From positions 106,880,279-106,944,278 of the forward strand of contig JAVIAB010000092.1 in NCBI GenBank assembly GCA_032433765.1: a DNA stretch of 64,000 bases, read 5' to 3'. Of the stretch, positions 55,346-64,000 are shown in pieces. Origin of the DNA: Megaustenia siamemsis. Its lineage: Eukaryota > Mollusca > Gastropoda > Stylommatophora > Ariophantidae. Position 1 is the stretch's first letter; every line of letters starts with the position of its first letter. The notes below the pieces were generated by a model. The model did no database searches. It was not told where the DNA came from and saw only the letters and a list, made by a program, of their open reading frames with translations. Both the position numbers and the translations under genes were made by a program.

Positions 55346-56910
55346 CATGAATTTTCGTGATTTTCGCATTATCCTAACACGGATCACTTTAAAATTTCAC
55401 ACACTTATGTAAAAATAGACGCTAAATCTAAATATCCATTTAATTTAACTTAATCTTACCTTATTTTGGTAGAAAATGTGATGAAACCATAGTATGTAGC
55501 TGGAAAATTTAAAAAAAAACAAGTAATAATCGACACCGATTGTTTGGCGTCTGCTATAAAACAAAAAGGAGCCTCGTTGTGAGAAAGCTAATTTAATTTC
55601 CGTACATGGCGTCCTTACAACATCGTCAGGAAACAATTGATATGATGTTTATTCCGGAGTTAATTGAGATGGCGCGAAAGGCAAAAATGGCTACTTTCCA
55701 TGGAAACCGAAAATCTGGAAACGGTTTCCATTGGATACCAAAGTACCTACATAATAATACTTTCTACAATTTTAGCATGTCAGTCCATCGATCAACCTCC
55801 TTAGTCGCCTCTTACGACATGCTGATATGTATCAGTCATCCAAATTTCATCGTGGATGCGTTTCCAAGTTTACTGTCACTAACTTCTGTCTTTGAGATAG
55901 TGCCAAATTATATTTTTCATATCAAAGTAAGTGCAGGAAAGGCTTAATTTAGAGGATGACGTTAGACTATCTGTTACAAAAGCCTCATCCAAAATTATTA
56001 TGTTGATTGTAAAGATCTAAGAACAACCATCGCTTTCAACATTGTATTATATTGAAATATAACTTATATTAAAATATTTTTTGACAATTTTTTTTCAGCA
56101 AATATATTTCAATGAACATTTTGTTGCTTTTAAAATAATTGTCGAAGGCAATGTATGATGGAGAGTCGGGGGTTCCTTAGTTACACTAAATGGGGCTCGC
56201 GACTCAAACCAGTTTGAGAATCATTGTCTTACATGATAGCTTTTAATTAAACTTGTTCCTAGTGGTTTCAGTATGTGACAAGACAAGGACATTATTTACG
56301 TCTATTTCATAAATATTTGCTCATGTTATGGATTCATTTATAAATTTACATATAACGAAATATAACATATTATCTATTTATAGACTTCCTATATAAAACA
56401 TACAATTGTGTACGCCTCGAATATCCATTTAAAGCATTAAAACTATTTTTAAATTTTTAAGATTTCAACAGAAGATAGATAATATACATTTTAAATTTGT
56501 TTAAATTGGTGTTAGGATAAGGTGCCGAAATATTGCTGAAAAGCTGCTGTGATGAAAGTATTGAGAGAGCCTAATTTAAAGCCTGTTTATTTCATTTTTA
56601 ATGTCAATATATATTTGAAAACTATAAATTGATCTCTGTTAATATCAGAAGACAAGCTCTTGTTCAAACTTGAGTCTTTATTCATGGGAAGCAACTCTAA
56701 GCCGACCTGCCTCTGTGTTGCCTGGTATTTCTGCGTTTTCGTTTCTCTTGTCCCACGAGAGTCTGTGTGTGTAAGACAGGTTGGAAGTAGTCTGAATATA
56801 CACCATTTTGTGGAATAAAGATTGAATATAAATCCATTTCTGTGACTCTTATTCGGCATTAATGTAGCCAAGAACAAACTTTTATTTTTTTTAAAATTGT
56901 ATTTGGTAGT
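55346..56910. other. No recognisable gene
   Basis: The 113-codon plus-strand frame at 55606-55947 starts MASLQHRQETIDMMF and has no domain that I recognise. It could be an incidental frame. 56630-56880 contains AATAAA signals and a GTGTGTGTAAG motif, and could be a retroelement end, but nothing decisive is visible. Confidence 0.35.
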
Positions 56911-56914
56911 GGTC

Positions 56915-57340
56915 CAGCGGTCATAGGGTCTTACCGGTTTGAAGCAACTGAATTATTGAGGAATGTGTGAATTTACAACCGATCCAGCGGTCATAGGGTC
57001 TTATCGTTTTGAGTAAAGTAGATTGATGAGGAATGTATGCATTTACAACCGATCCAGCGGTCATAGGGTCTTACCGCTTTGAAGCAACTGAATTATTGAG
57101 GAATGTGTGAATTTACAACCGATCCAGCGGTCATAGGGTCTTATCGTTTTGAGTAAAGTAGATTGATGAGGAATGTATGCATTTACAACCGATCCAGCGG
57201 TCATAGGGTCTTACCATTTTGAGTCAAAGTGAATTGCTGAGAAATGTGTGAATTTACAACCGATCCAGCGGTCGTAGGGTCTTACCGTTTTGAGTCAAGT
57301 GAATTACTGAGGAATATGTGAATTGACAACCTACCCAGGT
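56915..57340 (+). repeat. 70-bp minisatellite, six units
   Basis: The unit begins GATCCAGCGGTCATAGGGTC, period 70. Units 1 and 3 share GAAGCAACTGAATTATTGAG, units 2 and 4 share GAGTAAAGTAGATTGATGAG, and units 5 and 6 are intermediate. The array thus has a 140-bp higher-order repeat at its left side. Confidence 0.93.
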
Positions 57341-57674
57341 TATCTTCACTGAAACAAACGGGGGCACAGTAAGCATTTTAGTTACGAATAATTGGAAGAA
57401 ATTGTCGCCCCCGAGAGGTGACAAGCGACATGTAGAATGCTCAGTGCAGTTATCAATTTCATAAGCTTATATTACAAACATAGTTAGAGCAGGCAGGTAT
57501 ATGGTCTACGTCTCATATCAGCAGGTAATATGCACTTGTTTTCATCTGTGCTATTAGTAGACTAGCCGATGAAATATTTTTTTTAAAATAAAAATTAAAT
57601 AATAACAATCAAAAACTGCTAATTAAGTACAACTTTTTACAAATGGACAGCAATTTCAGGCAGGTACTAGAGAT
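57341..57674. other. No recognisable feature
   Basis: Nothing recognised. Confidence 0.5.
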
Positions 57675-57918
57675 AGTAAAAAAAAATAAAGTACCCCCGT
57701 CACGCCAAGTTGCGTATATGGAATATGGTGTTAGTAACCATAAATTTTACAGACCTTCGGCACTTGATTTTTGGGGTAATGTGGTCGGCATTACGCCTGT
57801 GCCGCTTTACTTTCCCAGAAAAAAATCCAGTACCTATTAAAGACTGGGTGAAACGGAAGCCGTCGGTTTGGATCGAACACTACCTCTTGTCCTTTGTAGT
57901 CCGGTTCACTAACCACTG
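57675..57918 (-). mobile_element. S1 SINE, slightly 5' truncated
   Basis: Complete body with CACGCCAAGTTGCGTATATG near the left end, B box (GTTCGATCC reversed near 57873). The head ends at CTCAGTGGTTAGTGAAC, so the first bases are missing. No target duplication was recognised. Confidence 0.85.
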
Positions 57919-58485
57919 AGAAGTAGAAGCCCTATAATTCATGAGAGATCAACGGGTCATCACAGCATTATCTAGACTTTGTAGGACAGGATATGTGCAT
58001 AGCTCAAACCTTAAAGAAAAATGTTGAGCAGACAACGTTGTGTAGGTTAGAATTAATGAAGACAGTAGATGATGAAGACGAAGGAAGCAAGATGAACAAA
58101 TGGTTCATGCTCTCCTACTAAAGTGGCTACAAAACGCAACGGTTACTGAATGATCTGTCTATTCGCAACCAACAAAACGTATACAAGAATGGTAGTGTAA
58201 AAGTGCTTCACTACAGTTTTAAAATTCTTGGTTGGTTTATTTATATATAAGTTTCAGTTACATTAATTGTAAACAATGATTTCCTTCAGCACAATGATCT
58301 AGAAGGCAATGGTAACGTGGAAGACTATTCGGTCTTATGATGTGCCTTACTATTGTTAGTTTTCAACATTGCTGTAATGCGAAAGGTGTTTGCATTTTTT
58401 CATTCAAGCAGAGAATGACAATATAAGCTGCAAAGCTAAGGATATGATTAAACAGTGGAGTCAAATACTACAGACATGGAGCATC
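57919..58485. other. No recognisable feature
   Basis: Nothing recognised. Confidence 0.5.
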
Positions 58486-59104
58486 TAATTATCGAGTGTC
58501 ATCTCCACAACTAAGGTTGGCTACCATGGAGCGCCATTCCGCACTGTCTTTTGCTTTGATGGTGCAGGTTATCGTAGACTGATTTGTCCATCTTTTGATA
58601 TTACTCGTCCATGTTAGTCTTGGTCTGCCTCTGCCTATTTTACCCTGTATTTTCCCCTCCAAAATTCCTTTTAGTAGGCTGTTGTGTCTTTTAAAATGGC
58701 CCAAAAATCGCATTTTTCTTGTTTGAATTGTGTTTAGTAGTTCTCTTTTAATTTTTAGTTGTTTTAAGACTTCATCGTTTGTTTTCTTTTCTTTCCATCT
58801 AATTCTACCTAGTCTTCTATATATCCACATTTCAAAGGCTTCAATTCTCCGTTCTGTTTTCTTGTCTAATGTCCGTATTTCTGCACCATACAGGAATATT
58901 GAGAAGATATAACATTTTACTATTCTTAGTTTTTGAACCTGGTGTTATTCGTTTTGATGTTAGTATATTTTTCATGACATTAAAATTACTTTTTGCCATT
59001 CCTATTCTTTTGTTTATTTCAGTTTTACAATTTTCATCACTCATTATAGTACGGCCAATGTAGCTGCAGTTCTGAACTGTCTCCAGGTCTAGTCCTTCAA
59101 TCAT
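58486..59104 (-). mobile_element. RTE-A C-terminal copy, two frames
   Basis: The frame 59104-58841 reads IEGLDLETVQNCSYIGRTIM, INKRIGMAKSNFNVMKNILT and an altered VYGAEI region. The frame 58830-58489 then gives MWIYRRLGRIRWKEKKTND, VLKQLKIKRELLNTIQTRKM, RFLGHFKRHNSL, GRGRPRLTWTSNIKRW and AEWRSMVANLSCGDDTR. Only one frame change near 58840 separates them, making this the best-preserved RTE-A C-terminus here. The tail is short (CGATAATTAGATG). It is 5' truncated just before IEGLDLE. Confidence 0.9.
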
Positions 59105-60290
59105 CTAATACCAAGAAAATACTAGCAGAGTTTAATCTTTGAATATCCGAGGTCCGGACGAAAGCGATAAGAAATTACATCCTCTACCATATGTGAGCTA
59201 CATCGAACGTTTGTAATACCGATAGTTCGAAGGAGTGAAGTTCCCAGCTCGGCCTATCTATATTACCTATTATCAGTTTATGATCCACGCCTTCCCGCCG
59301 AATTACTCCATGACAAAAGTACCTTGTACGCGAGTCTATATAAAAGGACGTTGCAAATACTAGTCATTTTATGCTGCTGCCAATACAAAGAGGAAATCAA
59401 TGTGCTGGGTTAAAGCTAAATCATGTACGTATAAGATCGGGAAGAGACAGTAGATTTGACCAGAAGTGTTGCATGAAGTAAGTTTAGTTATTTGATATCG
59501 AATATATATTGTAAGATTGAAAGTTCAATGCAGCAGGAGGTCGACGCTTAGGGGTCATGACCCAGACGTGCCCACCTCTATTAGAGTGTCAAGAAGCTAC
59601 AGGGCCGAAACACTTCCTTGATGGATCTACCTCAGATGATCAGATTGCCTCCTGCTGTGAAGCACTGTATACAGAGTTTTCCTATTACAATATAACACAA
59701 AATAATTTTTCTCAACATTATGCTACCACTGTCAAATTTGGATATTACCAGCCAAAGCAAAAAGTTGTCACTACAGAGATGAGAATTCTAATAATGCTAC
59801 AGAAGTGACGAGATACAATAAAATGTAGATAGTTGTTTTTCTCACTTTGCTCTTGCTGACCTGATTAAATGATGCGCGCGACAGTCACGTTGTGGAATAA
59901 TATGCTGCTATTCCTCGTTGTAGCTATGTTTGCTTCTGATGAGCGGGTGGACTGGGAACTTTATATATATATATAATATTTCAGTGGAGTATTAATTGTT
60001 CTTTTTGTGTCGACGAGTTGAACATATCATCGATAGGCACAACCTGCGTTCGCGGTTCGGCATGCAAACATCTATTTTGACAACAATGGCCCCAACGGGG
60101 AGTGTCCATCCCGAATGTACAAAGTCTATGGCGATAGATGGGGCGGAAGAATCAGAAATGATCAACGACTCAGAAAGCGAAAACAGAGAAGTGTGTGATA
60201 CACAAGAGGCATATTCAGGGCACTAAAGATGAATATAGCTGACTACCCTGAAAGAGATTGGAGCCTCATCACGTACTAACCTAAAGAAAG
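59105..60290. other. No recognisable gene
   Basis: The frames at 59557-59808 and 59996-60226 have no domain that I recognise. A short TA repeat lies at 59963-59976. Confidence 0.45.
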
Positions 60291-60299
60291 CCATGGAGA

Positions 60300-61071
60300 G
60301 AAATTCTAACTTATATCAGAAGAAAGATCTACGGCTATAGATACAAGACCATTATAGGAAATCATGGTTTAGGAAAAATAAATGCAAGAGGAGAAAGATT
60401 AATACAACTTTGTGAAGAAAACAGGCTAATAATAAGTAACACCTATTTTGAGCAAGAGAAAAGGAAACAATACACATTTAAAACCCATACAGATAGGAAG
60501 AGTAATCCGAAAGACTACAATAATGATAAAAGATAAGTTCCATAACAGCGTCAAGAAAGAAAAAAAACTTATTCAGAAGCAGACCTTAATTCAGGTCACA
60601 GTCATGTAACGATTAAAATGAAAGTTAAGCTAAAGAAAAACAAAAAAAAAAAGACTAATTCATTAACAATACCACTGGACATAACAGCTTTAAATTAAAA
60701 AATATATGAAGGATACAAATATAATTCAAGTAAAGAACACATATCAGAAGCTACTGGAAGAAGGGATTGAGTGGGGCAGAAGAGAAAATCCAGATGAAAA
60801 AGTTACAACTAAATGGCAATGCATAAAGATAAGCATACAAGAAACTTGCGACACCTTACTCAACAAAAGAACAAAAAAACAAAAATGGATAACTGATTCC
60901 ATTACGGAAAAAAAATGGAAGAATGAAGACAAGCGAAGAGCACTATTCAGCCAAAGATGTTTAGAAATCGAAACTATGGAAAAATAAACAAGATTTAAGA
61001 AGGATGCAGACATAATTAAAGAAAATGAATTGTAAATATATATTTTTAAAAAAACACCCATAAAGTATTTC

Positions 61072-61105
<34 letters not shown>

Positions 61106-61860
61106 AAAAATGCAACAAAGATATAATAAATAAACAGCAGGAATATATAACATAATTATTTAATGATAAAAGAGAAAATAATCAAATAATAAAATGTACG
61201 TAAGGCTATAACATCTTAAAATCGGAAGTTAAAAAAGCAGCATAAGCAAGGAAAAGGTAAAAAGCTACAGGACCTGACAACATACAGATAGAGATGATAA
61301 AGACACTAGAAGATTTTTGGCACATATGAGATCACAGTCATATGCAACGACATACAGCATAAATACCAATTGAACTAAAGCATAACCTTTTCAATAGGAT
61401 TATGAAAAGGAGTTCTCCGATGTTACATATCGTCAATCATTATATGTGGAAATTATTCACGATGGACTGTTAGTAGACAAACATGAAGGTACGTTGAGGT
61501 TACAGAAATGTAGTTTTACAGAAGAATGTTTAGAATGCCACGGACAGCAAAATAAAATGAGCAATGAAGAAGTCTTGAGAAAGGCCAGAAACAAAAAAAT
61601 GACGTGACTTTAATCAGAAAAAGAGAGTCCTACGTTGAGTCTGTGATAGGAAGAAAAAAAACTGGAAAGTGTTGTGGCCGCGGGATAAAATAAGGAAGAA
61701 CATGACACAAGAAGATAACAGGAGAAGATACGAAACTGTTGAACATCGTGGCACAGAAATAAACCAACAATGGAATTTATTAGGACTGTTCTATGAGAGA
61801 GATAAAGAGTGACATGATTGCCAACGCCTCTGAGCGTGTCACCCGATGATGATGATGATT
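60300..61860 (+). mobile_element. RTE-B-like LINE with endonuclease but deleted reverse transcriptase core
   Basis: 60330-60600 (broken frames) reads GNHGLGKINARGERLIQLC and NRLIISNTYFEQEKRKQYTF, the central part of an APE-type endonuclease. The linker follows, including the frame 60706-60987 (IKISIQETCDTLLNKRTKKQ). Next come the start of the reverse transcriptase (KKATGPDNIQIEMIKTLED, near 61257-61310) and, after a loss of all motifs A-E around 61330-61410, the RTE-B C-terminus (SRWTVSRQT, FYRRMFRMPRTAK). The end is GTGTCACCCGATGATGATGATG. A 31-base A run at 61073-61103 lies in the linker. It is the only copy here with an endonuclease. Confidence 0.8.
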
Positions 61861-62639
61861 GATTTATATCACATTGTAAAAAATACAAGCAGTAAAAGAG
61901 ACAGTAGAATAATAATAATAATATTAACTGACTGATCAATAGTATCTTCGTAGAATACAAGAAACAATGCAATAGACAGGCAGTGATAGAAAGCCATTAA
62001 ACCTATTTTTTTATGCGAGAGCGACGATCGACCCTATATTGCCTCCACACAGTTGGGAAGGTACTAAATCCTGTTTAAGATTTCAGCTAAAAGGAATTCC
62101 AACAGGCAACGCATTTTTTAACAAATAAAACGAGTGAGCACAGCATTATTCTTAATAAATCTGACACAACTCACATGGGGTAAGTTGCCAGCGCCCTGTT
62201 GCAATTTTCTCACTTATCAGATCAAATTGTAGAAAATAGCAGGACATGTCATTCTCTTCCTGATATGTAATCTTCCACTTCCCATGCACGAAATCCGTGT
62301 TATTTAAGGATATCCCATCCATCCTAAGACTGCATGTCTTCAATTTCATTGCTTATCTCTTGCACTCAGGACCTGCAGCGATGACGCAAATTTACAAAGA
62401 GAATGTTGATTTATTATTATGTGCGATGATTGTATATGAAAGTGCTATTCTTTTTCCGCCTCATTTTCATTTACAGGTGCGTAACTGCAGACACATGTTG
62501 CTTTATTCACTCAACAACTTATACGTTATTGTTTTCCATGATACAAATCAGCGAAACCGAAATTTTAGACCGAGTACCTCTTAGCGTGTTATAGGGGATA
62601 TATATTCCGTCAGTAAAAGCTTAACTGTGCCGGCTGAAT
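61861..62639. other. No recognisable gene
   Basis: Short ATA repeat near 61908-61925. The frames at 62152-62584 overlap on opposite strands without domains. Confidence 0.5.
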
Positions 62640-63620
62640 GTGGGATGTCGTCATCATCATCATGTGCTATACCGGTTGGCGTAGGCGATTGTGTCCTTCC
62701 ACAATTTTCTATCTACAGTGCGTCGTATCAGTTCTGTTGTTGACTGTTTTCCATTCCTTGGCCCCAAGCCATCCAGTATTTTCTCTCTTTGTCGTCCGCG
62801 ATCCCTCTTTTCTTTTATTTCGCCAGTTGTAACTAAGTATTCCAACTTTCCTTGGTGATGTTGATTGTTTCTTTCTGATGTTTTTTAGGAGCTCCCTTTT
62901 TGTGTTGGCCTTTTTGAGGACTTCCTCGTTGGTCTTTTTAGCTGTCCAGGGAATTTTCAATTTTCAACTGAGAAATCCCATCTCTGTGGCCTCTAATCGT
63001 CTTTTCATTTGTTTGTACACTGTCCATGATTCGCTTCCATAGGTCAGAATTGGTTCTGTATAGCACCGATGCACTCTCTTTCTTATTTCTATTGACATAG
63101 ATTTTTTGCATAAAATATTTTTCATTTTCTGAAATGCTGTTTTGGCCTGAGCTATTCTGCTTTATATTTCCGTGGTGCATCTTCCTTCGGATGTTATTAT
63201 TGTGCCCAAGTGTTTGACGCGTTGCACTTGTTTCAAATTTGTCCTGTTTATTTTTCTACTGCATGCTGTTTATTATTGTTTCTTCGATATGACCATTACT
63301 TCTGTTTTCTTACTATTCAGACTGAGACCTTTCTTGTTGCTTTCTTTTAATATTATGTCTATCATTTCTTGTAGATCATTCTCTGTCTCTGCTATTAAGA
63401 CTGGGTCATCCGCATATCACAAATTATTTAAGTTGTTACCGTTGACTTCAATTCCTTTTTTGCCTACTATTGATCTCATAACATGTTCGTTGTAAAGTGA
63501 AAACAAATCCGGTGACAGAACACAGCCTTGTCTGACTCCTTGTTTTTTGTGGGATTTCAAGATCCTGATATTTCTCTTTATCTCGCGTTGTCTTTCAGCT
63601 ATGATTTTATTTTATGATAT
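62640..63620 (-). mobile_element. RTE-B copy: reverse transcriptase to 3' end
   Basis: Tail ATCATCATCATGTGCTATAC at the left, then (minus strand) LWKDTIAYANRYST, RKEGSRTTKRENTG, IPWTAKKTNEEVLKK, QKIYVNRNKKES and, near 63520-63300, motif B GVRQGCVLSPDLF and motif C YADDPVLIAE followed by LSLNSKKTEVMV. A TGA directly before YADD (TCA on the plus strand at 63417-63419) replaces the usual arginine. Several frame changes are present. The copy is truncated near 63620. Confidence 0.87.
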
Positions 63621-63779
63621 TGCAATAAACAAGATTCACTCTCTCACTCGCTCTGTCTCTGTCATTATCTTTTCCCAGTATTTGTTTCCTATTATTACAT
63701 GTTGTTTATAATTGCTCTTCATAGACAGAGTGTCCTCCTATGAGATATTTATACATACATACATACAAATATATATATA
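63621..63779. repeat. Short simple repeats
   Basis: CTCT-rich run near 63635-63665, CATA repeat near 63750-63766 and AT run near 63768-63780. Nothing else recognised. Confidence 0.6.
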
Positions 63780-63870
63780 TTGACTGACTGATTATCTTTT
63801 TGGGTCGAATACGGCACATAGGGCAGAGCTCAAAGGTTTCCATGTTTGACGTTTAGCCACAACCTGTTTT
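63780..63870 (-). repeat. rep-G, short copy
   Basis: The reverse complement carries CCTATGTGCCGTATTCGACC, matching the rep-G end. The tail is a short AATCAGTCAGTCAA in place of GATA. Confidence 0.55.
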
Positions 63871-64000
63871 AGCTCTTGATTGTTTCTGAGACCTATAACA
63901 GCTCTCTTTGATGATGGTTCTACGCAGTTATTTTCAATCTTTCTCGTTTTCTTTGATCTTTTCATCTCTATATAAGTGCCTGGTAGCCTTCTAAAGTTCA
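63871..64000. other. Right edge of the window, nothing recognised
   Basis: No feature identified. Confidence 0.5.

Noticed and set aside
55606..55947. 113-codon frame starting MASLQHRQETIDMMF as a host gene
   Set aside because: No domain, no supporting neighbour and no repeat evidence. It is possible but not supportable as a gene from sequence alone.
56630..56880. Possible solo LTR (polyadenylation-like AATAAA and GT-rich end)
   Set aside because: I could find no TG...CA ends with a target duplication and no second copy in the window.

Overview
This window looks like AT-rich, repeat-dense nuclear DNA from an invertebrate animal. I infer a lophotrochozoan, most likely a gastropod mollusc, from the mix of RTE-like non-LTR retrotransposons, tRNA-headed SINEs, a long-spaced DDE transposon and GGAT-type minisatellites; nothing in the sequence proves the species. 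I find no convincing host protein gene, no rRNA, no genuine tRNA, no CRISPR and no bacterial operon structure. Nearly every protein-like reading frame is a fragment of a mobile element or a translation of a simple repeat.

Large-scale layout. Positions 1-10896 and 19505-30407 are the same sequence, in the same orientation, about 19.5 kb apart. I see no base substitution between them, only about seven one-base length differences, and copy 1 is the shorter one each time. The right breakpoint cuts through a retrotransposon that is longer in copy 2 (30240-31990). The left breakpoint is not visible because the window begins inside copy 1. A false (assembly) duplication is at least as likely as a real recent segmental duplication.

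Contents of the duplicated block, in order: the end of an RTE-like element (RTE-A); a minus-strand RTE-like element (RTE-C, 412-1730); an uncharacterised interspersed repeat (rep-F, 2129-2542); a SINE (S3); a SINE (S1) inserted with a 15-bp target duplication into another RTE-A fragment; a 43-bp minisatellite that appears to have grown out of the RTE-A 3' end; rep-G with a GATA tail; a SINE with a different head (S2); a complete-looking DD83E cut-and-paste transposon with 29-bp perfect terminal inverted repeats and a frameshifted transposase (6555-8617); a second rep-F; and the 3' end of an I-group LINE.

10897-19504 holds degenerate SINEs, a 59-bp GGAT-type minisatellite, another RTE-C copy, an S1 SINE with target duplication, and a 60-bp tip of a second I-group LINE. 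30240-39700 is a nest of LINEs: an I-group element with an open 567-codon frame (reverse transcriptase, RNase H, Cys-His motif), RTE-B and RTE-A copies in both orientations, a SINE inside one RTE-B (11-bp target duplication) and an I-group LINE inside another (13-bp target duplication). 39987-46000 is dominated by tandem arrays (GT-rich, 32 bp, 50 bp, 38 bp), one of them split by an S1 SINE. 46-64 kb carries more truncated RTE-B/RTE-A copies, an internally deleted RTE-B that keeps its endonuclease but lacks the reverse transcriptase core, an unrecognised 178-codon open frame (53397-53930), hAT-like debris and 210-bp and 70-bp tandem repeats.

How the parts relate: RTE-A, RTE-B and the second I-group LINE all end with the ORF stop codon inside the 3' tail microsatellite, so they have essentially no 3' UTR. 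At least two minisatellites start exactly where a LINE 3' end stops. The labels RTE-A/B/C, S1-S3, rep-F and rep-G are mine and are used only within this annotation.
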